A stretch of 64,000 nucleotides of DNA from Selaginella moellendorffii (lineage: Eukaryota > Streptophyta > Lycopodiopsida > Selaginellales > Selaginellaceae). Location: positions 102,345 through 166,344 of the forward strand of contig NW_003314356.1 in NCBI RefSeq assembly GCF_000143415.4, read 5' to 3'. Below the pieces are notes generated by a model. It saw only the letters and a list, made by a program, of their open reading frames with translations, was not told the origin of the DNA and ran no database searches. Below are positions 11,896-23,300 of this stretch, piece by piece; positions within the stretch are counted from its first letter, which is position 1, and each line of letters begins with the position of its first letter. Both the position numbers and the translations under genes were made by a program.

Positions 11896-12682
11896 CCAAA
11901 TACTAATACGGGTCAAGGGGTGAAAGCCCAAAGCGTGTGTCCCCCAGGGGGGGGGGCTACAGGGGGTTCCAAAAGTATAGTAGGGATAGTGAGGTCCAGG
12001 AACCAGTTTTGAAGGGACTCTCCAGTGGAGCTCCCAAACCGACTTGAGGTTGAGACTGGGACCAAGGGGCCTTGGGTGGGAGTGAGCATGGACTTGGCTG
12101 GTGCTGGAGGGGCAATCCAAGGAAGTGCTCAAGAGCAGCTCCCACTCCCGAAAGGGAAATCGATTGCGGTGCTCCCGGCTCATGTGGAGTGGTGCCCCAC
12201 TTGAGTACCATGCGGCTTATTGGTCCTCGCCCTTCCTAGGGGCTTGGGCCTTCCTTCGGGATGGAAGTGGGGGGGTAGAGGTACCCATACCGGGCCGCTA
12301 GGCCACGGTGTTTCGCCCCGGCGTCCCGAAGCAAGTGTTGCACTCAAGACTTGGGATTTAGAGGGTCCCATGATCAAGTCTTGTGGTACCAAGGGATGTT
12401 AGGAACCTGGAAGCTTGGTGTGCTTGGCTGCTTGTGCTTGCGGGGAGTGTAGCCGAACTTTAAGTCCAGTCTAACCCGGGGAGGGGGATTGGGAGTGATT
12501 TAGGAATCCGTGGAAGGATGGCTAACACTCCGTTGCTCGTGCAGTGAGTAGCTGAAACCAAGTAGGAGCTGGTACCATAGGCGAGAACCTTGGCAAGGGA
12601 ACTTAGCAAAAGCCAAGGCAGTGTTGAACGGATAGACGAGGTAAGCTGGCAAATTGGAAAGGAAAAATTTGTGGCTTACAAT
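11896..12682 (+). repeat. Family B LTR, copy 1 (with preceding minisatellite)
   Basis: Shares blocks with 15470-16466, including GGGTGAAAGCCCAAAGCG, CCAAAAGTATAGTA, GGCCACGGTGTT and a terminal GTGGCTTACA. It ends two bases before a primer binding site, as an LTR should. The left boundary is uncertain; the minisatellite is probably inside the LTR. G/C-rich and without genes despite several spurious ORFs. Confidence 0.65.
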
Positions 12683-12683
12683 T

Positions 12684-12695
12684 TGGTATCGGAGC
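12684..12695 (+). other. Primer binding site, family B copy 1
   Basis: TGGTATCGGAGC differs at one base from TGGTATCAGAGC, the complement of the 3' end of plant initiator tRNA-Met. It lies directly after the LTR end and 45 bp before the gag start. Confidence 0.75.
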
Positions 12696-12739
12696 TTTTT
12701 CCTCAGTTCTAGCGAAGGATAGAGGCAGATTGCTGGGAG

Positions 12740-14107
12740 ATGGCAAGGGCAAGGCGTAAGCGAACCCAGGTGGAGATGGAACCTCCGCCAGAGCTGGAGC
12801 CTCCGGTCGAACAAGAGGCTATGGATGAGGAATCCTTGCATGAGGAGGACTCCAGTGAGGAAACTTCCAAACAGGAGTCCGGTGGTGAGGTTCGGTCGTC
12901 TAAGGCTCGATTGGACGTTCTAGAAGGACAATTGGCGCAGACCAATGCCCTGCTGGAGACTCTCGTACGCAAGCTAAAGCGTGACGAGAAGCGGAAGAAA
13001 AAGTGAAAGACTGCGGATGCTGGCAGCGCAGAAGGTGTGGACCCTTCGGCAGGGACTGAGGCAAAACCAGACAAGGTCGAACAAACCGAAGTGGAATCAA
13101 TCCCTCAGGCAGTTCCCAAGTACAAACCAAAGCCCCCACCGGTCTTCAAAGGAGTGAACGACTATAAGGTTGTGAAGGATTAGTTTTACGATATGGAGGA
13201 CTACTTCCGAGCGTTGCGGTTACCGAGCTCGGAGAAGGTCCCATGTGCAAAACCATACTTGGCAGATAATGCCAAGTCTTGATGGAGAACAACGGAGGCC
13301 AACGAAGGACCGGTGGTCACCTGGGACATGATGAAGGCGAGGATCCGCGCAACATACGTTCCTCTGAATGCCACTTTGCATCTGAGAGATGAGCTGAGTA
13401 GGCTGAAGCAGACTGGAACCATCCAGAAATATGTGAATGGGTTCATGGCAAAAAGGATACTTGTCATGGACATGGGGGATATGGATGCATTCCATGCCTT
13501 CATATCAGGTTTGCAAACCTGGGCTCGCGGTGAGGTGATGCGCTGGAACCCGACCAACTACAAGGAAGCGTTGGATGCGGCCATCAAGGTGCATTTCAAC
13601 GATAACCTGCGAAAGGGGAACACGACGGGGTCGGGATCCACGTTTAGCAAAGGGGCCAAACCAAGGGGAACGTATAGCAGGGGGAAATTCAAGAAGAGTT
13701 TCTCTAAGAATGAGTCCTCGGGGTTCCTGAAAGGCAAATCCGGTGGCCAGCGAGCGAGTACGTGGGGGAGTCAAGCGAAAAGAGACAAACCCACGGATAA
13801 GAAGGTCAAGTCGTATAGCAGCGTGGGAAACAACGTATGCTACAACTGCGGTGAAGCGGGACACTTTTCGAGGGAATGTCCCTACCTGAAGAAGGCCAGA
13901 GCCAATATGGCCATCAAGTCGGGTGAAGTCCAAACTGAGGTATGTGATCCAGTCCCTAACTCAAAGTTACTCATTACACGAGCAACTTTGGTAGAGAGTC
14001 GTTCGCGACATCTACTAGCCCTCCGAGGGAAGCTTGGAGGTAGCTTTGTTAAGATCCTTATTGACACGGGCTTCGGATAATTTTGTGGCTGCAGACATAG
14101 TCTGGCA
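12740..14107 (+). pseudogene. Family B gag and start of protease
   Basis: The ATG at 12740 starts a basic then acidic N-terminus (MARARRKRTQVEMEPPPELE), a short coiled coil (ARLDVLEGQLAQTNALLETL), and then in the same frame the capsid (YVPLNATLHLRDELSRLKQ ... FISGLQTWARGEV), a basic Gly/Ser/Lys linker, the knuckle CYNCGEAGHFSREC (about 13838-13880) and the protease start LIDTG (about 14055). Stops at 13004 (TGA), 13181 (TAG) and 13280 (TGA) are C-to-T or G-to-A changes. A small deletion after DTG shifts the frame, and at about 14108 the sequence switches to family A. No RT is present. Confidence 0.85.
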
Positions 14108-14256
14108 TAGCGGCTGAAACGCTTTGTATAAAGGGATCAGGAGGAGTTAATACCACCTACAGATCCACCGATGCCTCCTCCTGACGTTCCTCCGGATCTC
14201 GGCCCATCTTCAAGAGAACCCTGATGGTCTTCCATTATCCCAAGAGGAGCGGATGA
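14108..14256 (+). pseudogene. Family A pol C-terminal end and polypurine tract
   Basis: Matches 3371-3516: GGCTGAAACGCTTTGTATAAA, a proline-rich tail (PMPPPDVPPDLG), a TGA after the SREP codons and a purine run AAGAGGAGCGGATGA directly before the 3' LTR. It is separated from the rest of family A pol by the family B insert. Confidence 0.85.
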
Positions 14257-14431
14257 TGTGAGGGCCAAGTGTACGGTTACGATGCCATATACTAATATTA
14301 ACGTAGTAGGATTTTGGTAGCCGTCGGATTGGTTTCAATCTGGACCACTCGCTCCTGTATATAAGCTAGGGTTTTTGGGCTAATTAATATGCACATTTCT
14401 GTATTCCCTTTCCATATTCCAAGCACTCACA
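14257..14431 (+). repeat. Family A 3' LTR
   Basis: 175 bp, same length as the 5' LTR, with about eight substitutions and no indels seen by eye. It carries the same TATATAA box. Directly followed by CTTCTTTATTTAAAAGTGC, the right half of the repeat unit into which the element inserted. Confidence 0.88.
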
Positions 14432-14886
14432 CTTCTTTATTTAAAAGTGCTATTGGTGATATTCTCTTACCCTTGGATTTTTAGGATGGATGGCTTAGAT
14501 GTAACATAACACTCTTAAAACATTATGGGTTTCATATATCTAAGGGTTTTATGTTGTCACTGCACAGCATTGGGAATGAAAAAAGGAGAGCGAGCCCCTT
14601 GAAAATACCATTTTCCTCAATTTGGTACATAAATTTTTTGTTTTAGATACATGATGGTGGCTTGATTCTTCACTTTGTGAGACACAAAATCCCTAGGCCC
14701 CAAAGTGGAGCCGGAAGGGTGACATGTGGTGGTGGCCAAAGCGAAAACCAAACGAGAGTAACACGTTTGGACTAAAAGCCCCGACTTGAAAGGTCGAGAG
14801 CGGGAGTGGAACTCCCAACACAGTGCTCGAGGAACGAGCACAAAGCGAGCAATAAGTGAGGCTCCAAAAAGGGACCCAAAAGGACC
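14432..14886 (+). other. Interrupted repeat unit and family B upstream flank
   Basis: 14432-14530 continues the TACTTCTTTATT repeat (compare 3711-3830). The remainder, up to the minisatellite, holds no gene and may be the left end of the second family B LTR. Confidence 0.4.
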
Positions 14887-15470
14887 AACATATGACACGT
14901 GGAAGTGTCCGAGATGGACCCGAGTTGGAGTCCAAAGTGGAGTTCGAAGTGGAGTCCGCGAAGGACCTCGAGATGGAGTCCGAAGTGGAGTCCGAGAAGG
15001 ACCCCGAGATGGGGTCCGAGGTGGAGTCCGAGGTGGACCCGAGATGGAGTCTGAGATGGAGTCCGAGACGGACCCGAGATGGAGTCCGAGATGGAGTCAG
15101 AGGTGGAGTCCGAGATGGAGTCCGAGGTGGAGTCCGAGGTGGACCCGAGATGGACCCGAGATGGAGTCCGAGATGGAGTCCGAGATGGACCCGAGATGGA
15201 GTCCGAGATGGACCCGAGATGGACACGAGATGGAGTCCGAGATGGAGTCCGAGATGGACCCGAGATGGAGTCCGAGATGGACCCGAGATGGAGTCCGAAG
15301 TCGAGACCGAGACCGAGACCGAGACCGGGACCGAGATCGAGACCGGGACCGAGATCGGGACCGAGACCGAGACCGAGGCCGAGGCCGAGCCCGAGCCTGA
15401 GCCCGAGTCCGAGTCCGAGTCCGAGTTTGAGTCCGAGTCCGAGTCTGAGTCCGAGTCCGAGTCTGAGAGG
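14887..15470 (+). repeat. GAGTCCGAGATGGACCC minisatellite, copy 2
   Basis: About 580 bp of tandem GAGTCCGAGATG and GACCCGAGATG units, turning into GAGACCGAGACC and then GAGTCCGAGTCC runs. Frames stay open on both strands (up to 331 codons on minus), an effect of the three-base-multiple unit. It directly precedes the block GAGGGTGAAAGCCCAAAGCG shared with 11916. Confidence 0.9.
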
Positions 15471-16464
15471 GTGAAAGCCCAAAGCGTTCGTCTCCTAGAC
15501 CCTAGGGGGTTTGGTGAGCTCCAAAAGTATAGTAAGGGGGAGGACTGCAGTGGAGCCAATTTGGCCAGGAAAGGCCAGTTTGGCCCAGGAAGGCCGGACC
15601 CAGTGTTGGGTGATAAGCTGCCCACTGGGAAGTCCAAGACTAGAGTGAACACGGACCGACAAGCTAGGTAGCTTGGTGAAGTGTTCAAGAGCTGGCTCTA
15701 GTTCCCCCGGGAGATCGACTGGCCGATGCTCCCAGTCCAAGTGTGGGTGGCACTACCTACTTGGATACCTGTCGTGGCTTAATGGAACCTCGCTCTAAGC
15801 CCATGGCTAGAGCACCTAAAGGCGAAAGGTAGGGAGAGTACCCATGAGGCTTGCGTAAGGCCACGGTGTTCCAAAATGTTGTCCCAAAGTCCCAAACGGT
15901 GAAAGGGAAGAGGAGTAGGCCTCTAATGCAGTGACCAAGGATATGGTCACATGGTGAGGAAGTCCCAAAGGATAGTGGGACTTAGCAGTCGGGCCTGCGG
16001 GCCTTGATCCAGTGGCAGTGTTGGCAAACACGGCCATGGACGAAAAGGGACTTGGTGGGGACTGGAAAAGAGATGTCGGGGAAGGCTATTCCCCATATCT
16101 GTGGGCATCCTAGGGATGCTAAGGAGTGGATCGGGGATGATCACTCACAGATGGATGGCCCAGTCTTTGAGAGACGGTACTATGATGCTGGTGGCGTTAG
16201 ACCAAAGGTGTGACCAAGATGAATGGGCATGGCCTTAGCGTAACGGGCCAATATGTCGGGGGTACCTTGGGGTGTCGGTCATGGGATCAGACACGTGGAG
16301 CACTTGGACCAAGTGCAAAAGTTGAGTGGCATGGATGCCATTCTCGGGGCTAGCATGCCCCAAGTCCTAACTGGGACTTATGAAGTTTGTGAATGAGACT
16401 CCTCCAAGTGGTCGGAGGTGCGGTTAAGTGACTAAAGTAAAATGGAAAAATTAGTCGCTTACAA
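15471..16464 (+). repeat. Family B LTR, copy 2
   Basis: Colinear with 11900-12682 in several blocks, but more diverged and with extra sequence (16000-16400). Ends GTCGCTTACA immediately before the primer site at 16467. No matching 3' LTR was found downstream. No genes. Confidence 0.55.
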
Positions 16465-16466
16465 TT

Positions 16467-16478
16467 TGGTATCGGAGC
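16467..16478 (+). other. Primer binding site, family B copy 2
   Basis: TGGTATCGGAGC, identical to the site at 12684 and in the same position after GCTTACA, so this is the start of a second retroelement interior. Confidence 0.75.
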
Positions 16479-18690
16479 TGTTCCTTAGTCCGACTTTTAT
16501 TGGTGCTCAAGTATATCACCACTGGTGTTGGCAGCGAAAGGTCCGAGGAGTGGGCCTATCCTTGAGGAGTAGCAGGTCGGGAAGACATGGCTCTCCATTA
16601 CAGTTCATATGGGAACTTGTAGACAAAATGGTGGATAGAAAAGGGCCAATAATTTAACGACTTTGGGATCTTGGGAACAGTATAAGGTTTCCTCAGAGAG
16701 CTGAGGATGTGATCCAGATGAGGGTTTGACGCAGCAAACGGGCTAATGTAGTTGTGGTAAACAACTATAGTTGGGATCACGGGAAAGGGGTAGACTCCAA
16801 AACAATAAAGGAGTCACAAGATTACCTTCATATAGTTGAGGCTAGTGTTCATAACTTTGAGACCAGAATTGATAACCATGGGAGGTCAAATACAGAAGAG
16901 GACACAAGTCCTTTAAATGGTAGCCGGGGCTACCTCTAATAAATGCTGGAACAACCCAAGGAGTTGGGGGTGTACTCAGAGGATGAGTTGGTATTCTCAT
17001 CACATGGACAAGTGGTCCTAAGGGGCAAAAGGTGCCCCAAGAGAACAAATCAAGTGTCGGAGTAACACTTGCAAACATGGTCTTTGTGAGCAAGACCTGA
17101 ATACAAAAAGTTGTATTCCAGCGAGTTGACACCTCGAAGACTAAGACCTCGTAGGTCGTTGGATCAGCAAAGTCTAAAATGCTGGATGACTCAAGTGGAG
17201 TCAGAGAATGGTCATAAGGGATTGGTTGAAGCATTTAGACGGAGGTGTATGGTGCCCCATGAGGTATGGGGAGGATCATAAGATCCAAGTATGAGAACAG
17301 TGAGTATCTCATTGATGGCAGAATGTGCCATATTAAAGTCGTGGGAAAGATGTTCCCAGAAGAAAGCAACTTTGGCCCAGAGTTGGGTGCAAACACTATG
17401 GTGCGGTGTTAACGGATAGTTAGCATGAGGAACAACTATATTGGTCTTGGCAAAGACCTAAACACTAATAAGTAGTGTTATAAGGATAGGCTCGTAGAGC
17501 CGATGGTGTGGAGATACCGAAGGTGCCAAGGCGTGCTGCCTTGAGGTCAAGTTGGCGGGTTCATGAGAACCCTGTCCAAAGGAATCCCAATGGAAATGGG
17601 AATGGCATAGCTTAAGCTAGAAAGCATGCGGTTAGAGTGTGGTGACCCAGATAATGATGGAAGTGTGGAAACACTAGCAATGAGTTGTAGGACTTGACAA
17701 CTATGAGGCAACTAAGCAAAAGGTGCAAAATAATTCGTTAAACTAGTAGGAGGCAACTACCTAAGACTTCTTATTGGGATAAGGAAGTAGATATACCCTT
17801 ATGGGGGGTCAATTGCTTATGTTGCGATATAGTAAGTCAATGTCGAAAGGGGAATGCTCATTGCCAAAGATGCCATCATTGGGACACCCAAACACTCTAG
17901 AACACCAGAAGGTGGTGTTTAGTGTCATGAGGGCAATGGATAATGCCCAAGGGACAAAGTCCCTAGCGAATGAAGGATAGAAGGTGCTATCCAAATATCC
18001 AAGGCTGTGGAGACGGGAGAAGTCCGTCTACCCAAATTGGACAAAGCCAAAGGGGATTTTGGCAAGGCTAGGGATGGGCATATAAAGGCCCACATGTAGC
18101 AACGGTAATCCTAGGGTATGGGATTACAAGGTGAGCAAATCCGGATTGAGGAACCACTCCTAGGCTGTCAGGTAGGTTCATCCCTATGAATACTTGCCAA
18201 AGCATGGTAGAAAGTGCAAAGTTATCTTCCTAGTCTGGAGGAGAATGACCGAAGGAAATATATGAGGCCAAAAGGCAAGTAATAAAGGGATAGAACCGAA
18301 CCATAGGAATTGACAAGCATGACCAAGGGTGGTTATGCAAGTTGGGAGTGGAGAATCAAGTGGGCGCTCAAGCATGTTGTTACTAGCGACTGGGATGCCA
18401 TGGAAAGTCAAAAACATGGGATTGTCCATGTTAGACTATATAGCAATTGGAAAGTTTGCGAAAGGAGAGGCCTTAGCAAGCTAAAGGGACAAAGTTCCTT
18501 TGAAAGGTTCCCAAAGACAATTCTAGGTAATTGGATACCTAGAAAGCCAAATGTAAATAGTTCATAGAACGCACGAAATCAGAGTGGCGCAGCAAAAGCG
18601 TGGTCTTGAAGCTTGCCATGAGGCAAGGCTATCAAGGTTGGGGAAATAATTCCCGATTGTTCAAAGAGAGGGCTTTGAACGAAAGTCGAT
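16479..18690 (+). other. Long non-coding retroelement interior
   Basis: Follows a proper LTR end and primer site, but 2.2 kb hold no recognisable gag or pol in any frame; the longest frames are below 140 codons and look random. It could be a non-autonomous large retrotransposon derivative, or a mutated interior. A purine-rich, GGCAAGG/CCAAGG-rich composition runs throughout. Confidence 0.4.
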
Positions 18691-19356
18691 GGTTAAAGCT
18701 CTATTTCATTAAAGTGGGATTTATTCAGTAAAATGGGACTAGGTACAAATTTTCAAGTATTTGAAAATGACGTGGAATTATATGTTTTTTGTCCAGGGGC
18801 TAGACATATCTGGGGCATGGTGACTAGCGCGGTGACTTTGTGTCCAGACTGAGTCCATCTTGTTGTATAATAAATCTCATTGTCAAGGTGAACAAGCCGA
18901 ATCTGAAGCTAAAGAAGAGCGATGGCATGCGCGCACACACTATTTGTTTGTTCATTGAGTGTGTGGTGAGCTTTCCAAGATGAACGTCATTCCTATTAGC
19001 CAAACATATAACTTAATGGTGAGAACATTTAGATATTATTCAATGTTATCTTTTTCTAACGAATCTAATTGTGAAGGTGTAGCAAGAGGCATTGCTAGTC
19101 TGGAGAAGTCATTTAACTCATTTTGACCCTTAGTGTATTTTCATGAAACTAAATAACATTCATATTATTAAGGAATTTCTCTAGTACCTTTTTTTTACGA
19201 CATAGAGGCTTGCATTTCTTTCAAAGGTGATTTAGTAAAAGGCCTGAGGGCACATGCCATTCTATTTCTCAGACCGGTATTAAGATATACTAGTGCAAAG
19301 GGAAAAAGGTATTTGGTGATCAAGTAAATGGCATGAGGGCACACGCCATTATAAAC
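18691..19356. other. Non-coding, retroelement-like
   Basis: Begins with 23 nt shared with the minus strand at 325-347. Contains hairpin motifs of the form GGCATGAGGGCACACGCCAT at about 19232-19256 and 19330-19352. No gene seen. Confidence 0.35.
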
Positions 19357-19614
19357 CTAAGCGCTAGTGGACACCTCCTTTTTGGTACTCTCAGCGGTAC
19401 TATAATCCTTCTCCGGGTCAGTTGTTTTGCTTTGGATTGTTGTCTCTGACGTTACTGGGGCGTTCTCGATAGTTGTTAATGTTGCCGTTTGTTCAGAAAA
19501 ATGATCACCTGGAGTATAGTACGGGGAGTTTGGAAGACTTATATATTCTAAATCTTCACCTATCTCCTTCTCCGTCTCCTTTTCTGCCTCACTTACAGAT
19601 TTTGTGCTTGCCAT
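19357..19614 (-). CDS. Small acidic hypothetical ORF
   Basis: An ATG at 19614 gives about 85 residues (MASTKSVSEAEKETEKEIGE ... TKKEVSTSA), rich in Glu, Thr and Ser. Upstream on minus the sequence could be an intron, so it may be an exon. No domain is recognised and there is no sign of conservation. It is flanked by the GGCATGAGGGCACACGCC hairpin motifs and lies in repeat-rich DNA, so it may be non-functional. Confidence 0.2.
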   Translation of the reverse strand: MASTKSVSEAEKETEKEIGEDLEYISLPNSPYYTPGDHFSEQTATLTTIENAPVTSETTIQSKTTDPEKDYSTAESTKKEVSTSA

Positions 19615-19719
19615 GAGAACGCTCTTCACCCTAAAATATGGAGTTCGTTGTGTTATAAAAGGAAACCAGCACACACGCTGCAAGGGAATGATGGTACATA
19701 AAGCACGTAAGCCCACAAT

Positions 19720-20353
19720 ATGGGTTTATGTGCCATTAATATGGGCCACACGCCATATTATTAGATTTATGCACGTGTGATTGGTAAATGCATATGTCAC
19801 ATCATCTTTGTTTTACCTCACACACTATATCAGGCCTAATGAACCATATCACATGTGCGCACATGCTATATATATGGAGAAGTATTATGCAAGGATAGAA
19901 AAATTCAATGCATGATTGTGGAGAGCAATGGCATGAAGCCACATGCTAAATAACATTTTAGAGAAAGAATTAAAATAAAAACATGCAAACAGTACTGAGT
20001 GGACCAAGACTTAGAAGTGCACAATTGAATGAGGTATTTCTAATAAATATTTCACTCACCTCATATAGGAATGGCTACCACTCTCAAATGGCATATCGCC
20101 TCATGCCATCACTGTTAGGCGCCAGCTTTGACTACGTGGTCAACGTTGGTCAAAGGGAGGCTCAAGGGTATATTAAGGCATGTTAGGGTAAGGGACTTAA
20201 CCTACCCTAAGGCTCACAGTGGAGCTGCAGCGCGGCGGCGCAGTGGAGCTTTTGAGGTAGCTCGGGGGTGGTTGGGTGGTGAGGAACCTCAAGAGGTGGC
20301 GTAGCATAGCCTAGGGCAACGAGATCTTTGTCTTTTTGTGCCGGATCATAACA
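19720..20353 (+). repeat. Probable family C 5' LTR region
   Basis: The sequence up to ATAACA (20353) must contain the LTR of the family C element because the primer site follows at once. No second copy is in the window, so its left end is unknown. It includes GGCCACACGCCAT motifs near 19745 and 19935. No gene. Confidence 0.45.
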
Positions 20354-20354
20354 T

Positions 20355-20366
20355 TGGTATCAGAGG
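20355..20366 (+). other. Primer binding site, family C
   Basis: TGGTATCAGAGG matches the initiator tRNA-Met complement TGGTATCAGAGC in 11 of 12 bases, 11 bp before the gag ATG at 20377. Confidence 0.75.
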
Positions 20367-20376
20367 ATTGGTTGCG

Positions 20377-23300
20377 ATGGCCGACCAAGCTGAACGCTGG
20401 AATCCTATCATCGATGGTGGTGCCGACAATGGTGCCGACGAAGCTGCGGAGATTTGGACCATTCAAGATGTGGTTCATGAGCTGCGAGCCCTTAATAAAA
20501 ATCAGCAAGAGATGCAAGACGAGATGCATGGCATGATGGATACCATGCATGGGCGTGTTGAGGCACTCGAGGCTGGACGGGGTAGCGCTCCAAGTAAGCC
20601 TTCTTTGGTAGATCGACTCAAGATTCCAACCTTTTCCGGTGATGGTGGTGTGGACGAGTGTCTCGCTTGGCTAGCCAATGTGAAGAAGTTCTTGGCTGCT
20701 AGAGGAACTCCAGATGCAGAGGCTTTAGTGGCTATTCCGATGGTTTTGCGTGATGCGGGTCTTCGATGGTGGAATTGGCTTGAGGAGTCCCGTGTTGCGG
20801 ATAAGAAATCACCAGTATCTACCATGGATGAGTTTGAGGCTGCTTTCCATTTACGTTTTGCCCCTCATTACGACGTGGAGAATGCTCGTACAGAACTTCG
20901 CCATTTCCAGCAAGGGAAAATGACGCTTGGGGATTATATTGAGAAGCTTACTCGCTTGATTAGTCGTGTTCCAACGAAGGATCCAGATCAGAACAAATCC
21001 TACTTCATTGATGGCCTACATAGTGAGAGCATGCGGCAACACTTGCGTCATTCTCAGCCTACAAAGAGTTTGGAGGAGCTCTTTGATGCGGCTCGTCGAC
21101 TTGATAATGACAAGCACAAGTCTCGCAAGCGTTCGCGGAGTCCTTCTGTCGAGAATCGTCGTGATGATCACCGTGGACACAAGGATGGGAACAAGCATCA
21201 CAAGTTGAAGTCGGTGGTGACTACCTCAGATGCAAAGGGGTCCAAGAAGCAGAAGTTCTTTGTGAAGAATTATAGACAGGGTTGTCATCATTGCAGCGAA
21301 CTTGGACACTACAAGGCTGATTGTCCACAGTTGAAGAACAAGTAGCAGGACAAGAAGAATGGCCAATCTTCTTCTCACGGTAAGTCCGATACTAAAAAGT
21401 TGCAAACTTTGCAGCGTGAGGAGGAGGAGAACGACCATTCCGGTCGGAGGAAGCGACTTTCGATCGTTGCTCGTCAGCTCAACTGTGTGTGGAACAAGAT
21501 GGAGCTTGAGGATACGCATGAATCAGCTTTAATGCTGGAGGGCATGTTCCGTGGCGATCCAGTGCGGATTTTACTGGATAGTGGGAGCGATGACAACTTT
21601 GTTTCGGCAAAGTTTGTTGCGGAGCATCGCCTGAACACACGTGGAGTTCTTCCATACATAGTGGAAGGTGCAGCTACCTCTGCTCAGCATTTCGATGCTT
21701 GTGTCGAGGGGCTGGAAGTGTTGGTTGGCAAAACCACACTTGTGGAGACTTTTTATCTCGCGGATATCCATCGTGTGGATCTCATTCTTGGGATGCCATG
21801 GTTGGTGAAGGTGGATCCAGAGATAAAGTGGAGCATTAAGCGTATCTCGCTGGAGTATGGTGGCGTTAAAGATGTGTGGTTTGGCGAGGGCGTTCAACCA
21901 CCAGTTGTTATGCTCTCTGCTACATCTTTGAAGCGGGCTTGTCGTAATGGAAAAGCACTTTCAAGTTACTTGCTGTTTGTTCGTGACTTGGGGGACCAAG
22001 GCACGTGTGGGGGAGAAGCAACAGTACGGGATGTACTTGATGAGTTTTCTGATGTTTTTCCATCTGAACTTCCTCATGGATTGCCTCCATTACGAGGTGT
22101 GGAGCATGGGATTACATTGGAGCCGGGGACGCGGCCAATTTACCGGCGTCCATTTCGGTTAAGTTATGCGGAGGAGCAAGAAGTTCAACGACAAGTCAAG
22201 GAGTTACTTGAGTTTGGATTTATTCAGCCAAGTAAGTCTCCGTTTGGTGCTCCGGTCTTGCTTGTGAAGAAGGACGGTTCAATGCGGATGTGAATTGACT
22301 ACCGTGCTTTAAACAAGAAGACAGTGAAGGACAAGATGCCGATGCCACGTGTGGATGATATCCTAGACAAGCTTGGTGAAGCACGAGTGTTTACCAAGAT
22401 TGATCTGAGGAGTGGATATCATCAGATTGCAATGGATGATGCATCTATCTCCAAGACGGCATTCAACACAAGCTTTGGACATTTTGAGTTTACCGTTATG
22501 CCATTTGGTTTGACGAATGCACCGGCCACATTTACTCGGTTGATGATGGAGGTATTTGGGCGTTATCTTCATGAGTTTGTGGAGATTTTCTTGGACGATA
22601 TTCTTGCTTTTAGCAAGAATATGGAGGAGCATAGGGTGCATTTGCGCAAGGTTCTTTTGTTACTTCGAGACAGCAAACTTTATGCGAAGAAGAGCAAATG
22701 TGAATTTGCAAAGTCGGAGGTGGAATATCTAGGCCATATTGTGACATCTAAGGGTGTCAAGACGGATCCAAGGAAGGTGGCTGTGGTGGAAAACTGGCCT
22801 ACACCGACTATAGTGGCCGAGTTGCGCAGTTTTCTTGGTATGGCTAGTTACTACCGACGTTTCCAGCATAAGTTTGCAAAGGTGGCTATTCCATTGACGC
22901 GGTTGTTACGCAAGAATGTGCCATTCGAGTGGAAGACGCCACAAGAGGAGAGTTTTGTGGCGCTGAAATGATTGTTGATCGAGGCTCCAGTGCTTCACAT
23001 TGCTGATCCATCGAAACCTTACGAGGTGACATGCGATGCGAGTGGTTATGCACTAGGAGGAGTTCTCATGCAAGAGGGACAGCCTATTGCATATGAGAGT
23101 CGAACTTTGAATTCCGCGGAGCAACGCTATTCCACATATGAGCAAGAGTTACTCTCTATTGTTCATGCTTTGCGGACGTGGCGGCACTATCTTTATGGTG
23201 CAGTGTTCGTGGTGTTGACAGATCACAAACCACTTGTGTATCTTTTCACACAGAAGGAGTTGAACACTAGGCAAGCTCGTTGGATGGTCAAACTCATGGA

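Larger units (their letters stand above)
8217..14431 (+). mobile_element. Ty3/gypsy family A element with a family B insert
   Basis: Flanked by two 175-bp LTRs (8217-8391 and 14257-14431) that differ at only about eight positions. Both begin TGTGAG and end CTCACA. CTTC occurs on both outer sides (8213-8216 and 14432-14435), fitting a 4- or 5-bp target duplication. Order inside: leader, gag (8625-9554), protease-RT-RNase H (about 9570-11580), then no integrase. Instead a minisatellite, an LTR, a primer site and the gag-protease of family B (11590-14107) follow, then the last 149 bp of family A pol with its purine tract. The element cannot be autonomous. Confidence 0.85.

Noticed and set aside
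11597-11899. Overlapping Glu/Ser and Asp/Ser ORFs
   Set aside because: Same minisatellite effect as above.
14693-15688. 331-codon minus ORF and 271/204-codon plus ORFs rich in Ser-Asp, Glu-Ser or Arg-Asp
   Set aside because: They all read through a short tandem repeat whose unit is a multiple of three and sit in a family B LTR; open frames on both strands are an effect of the repeat.
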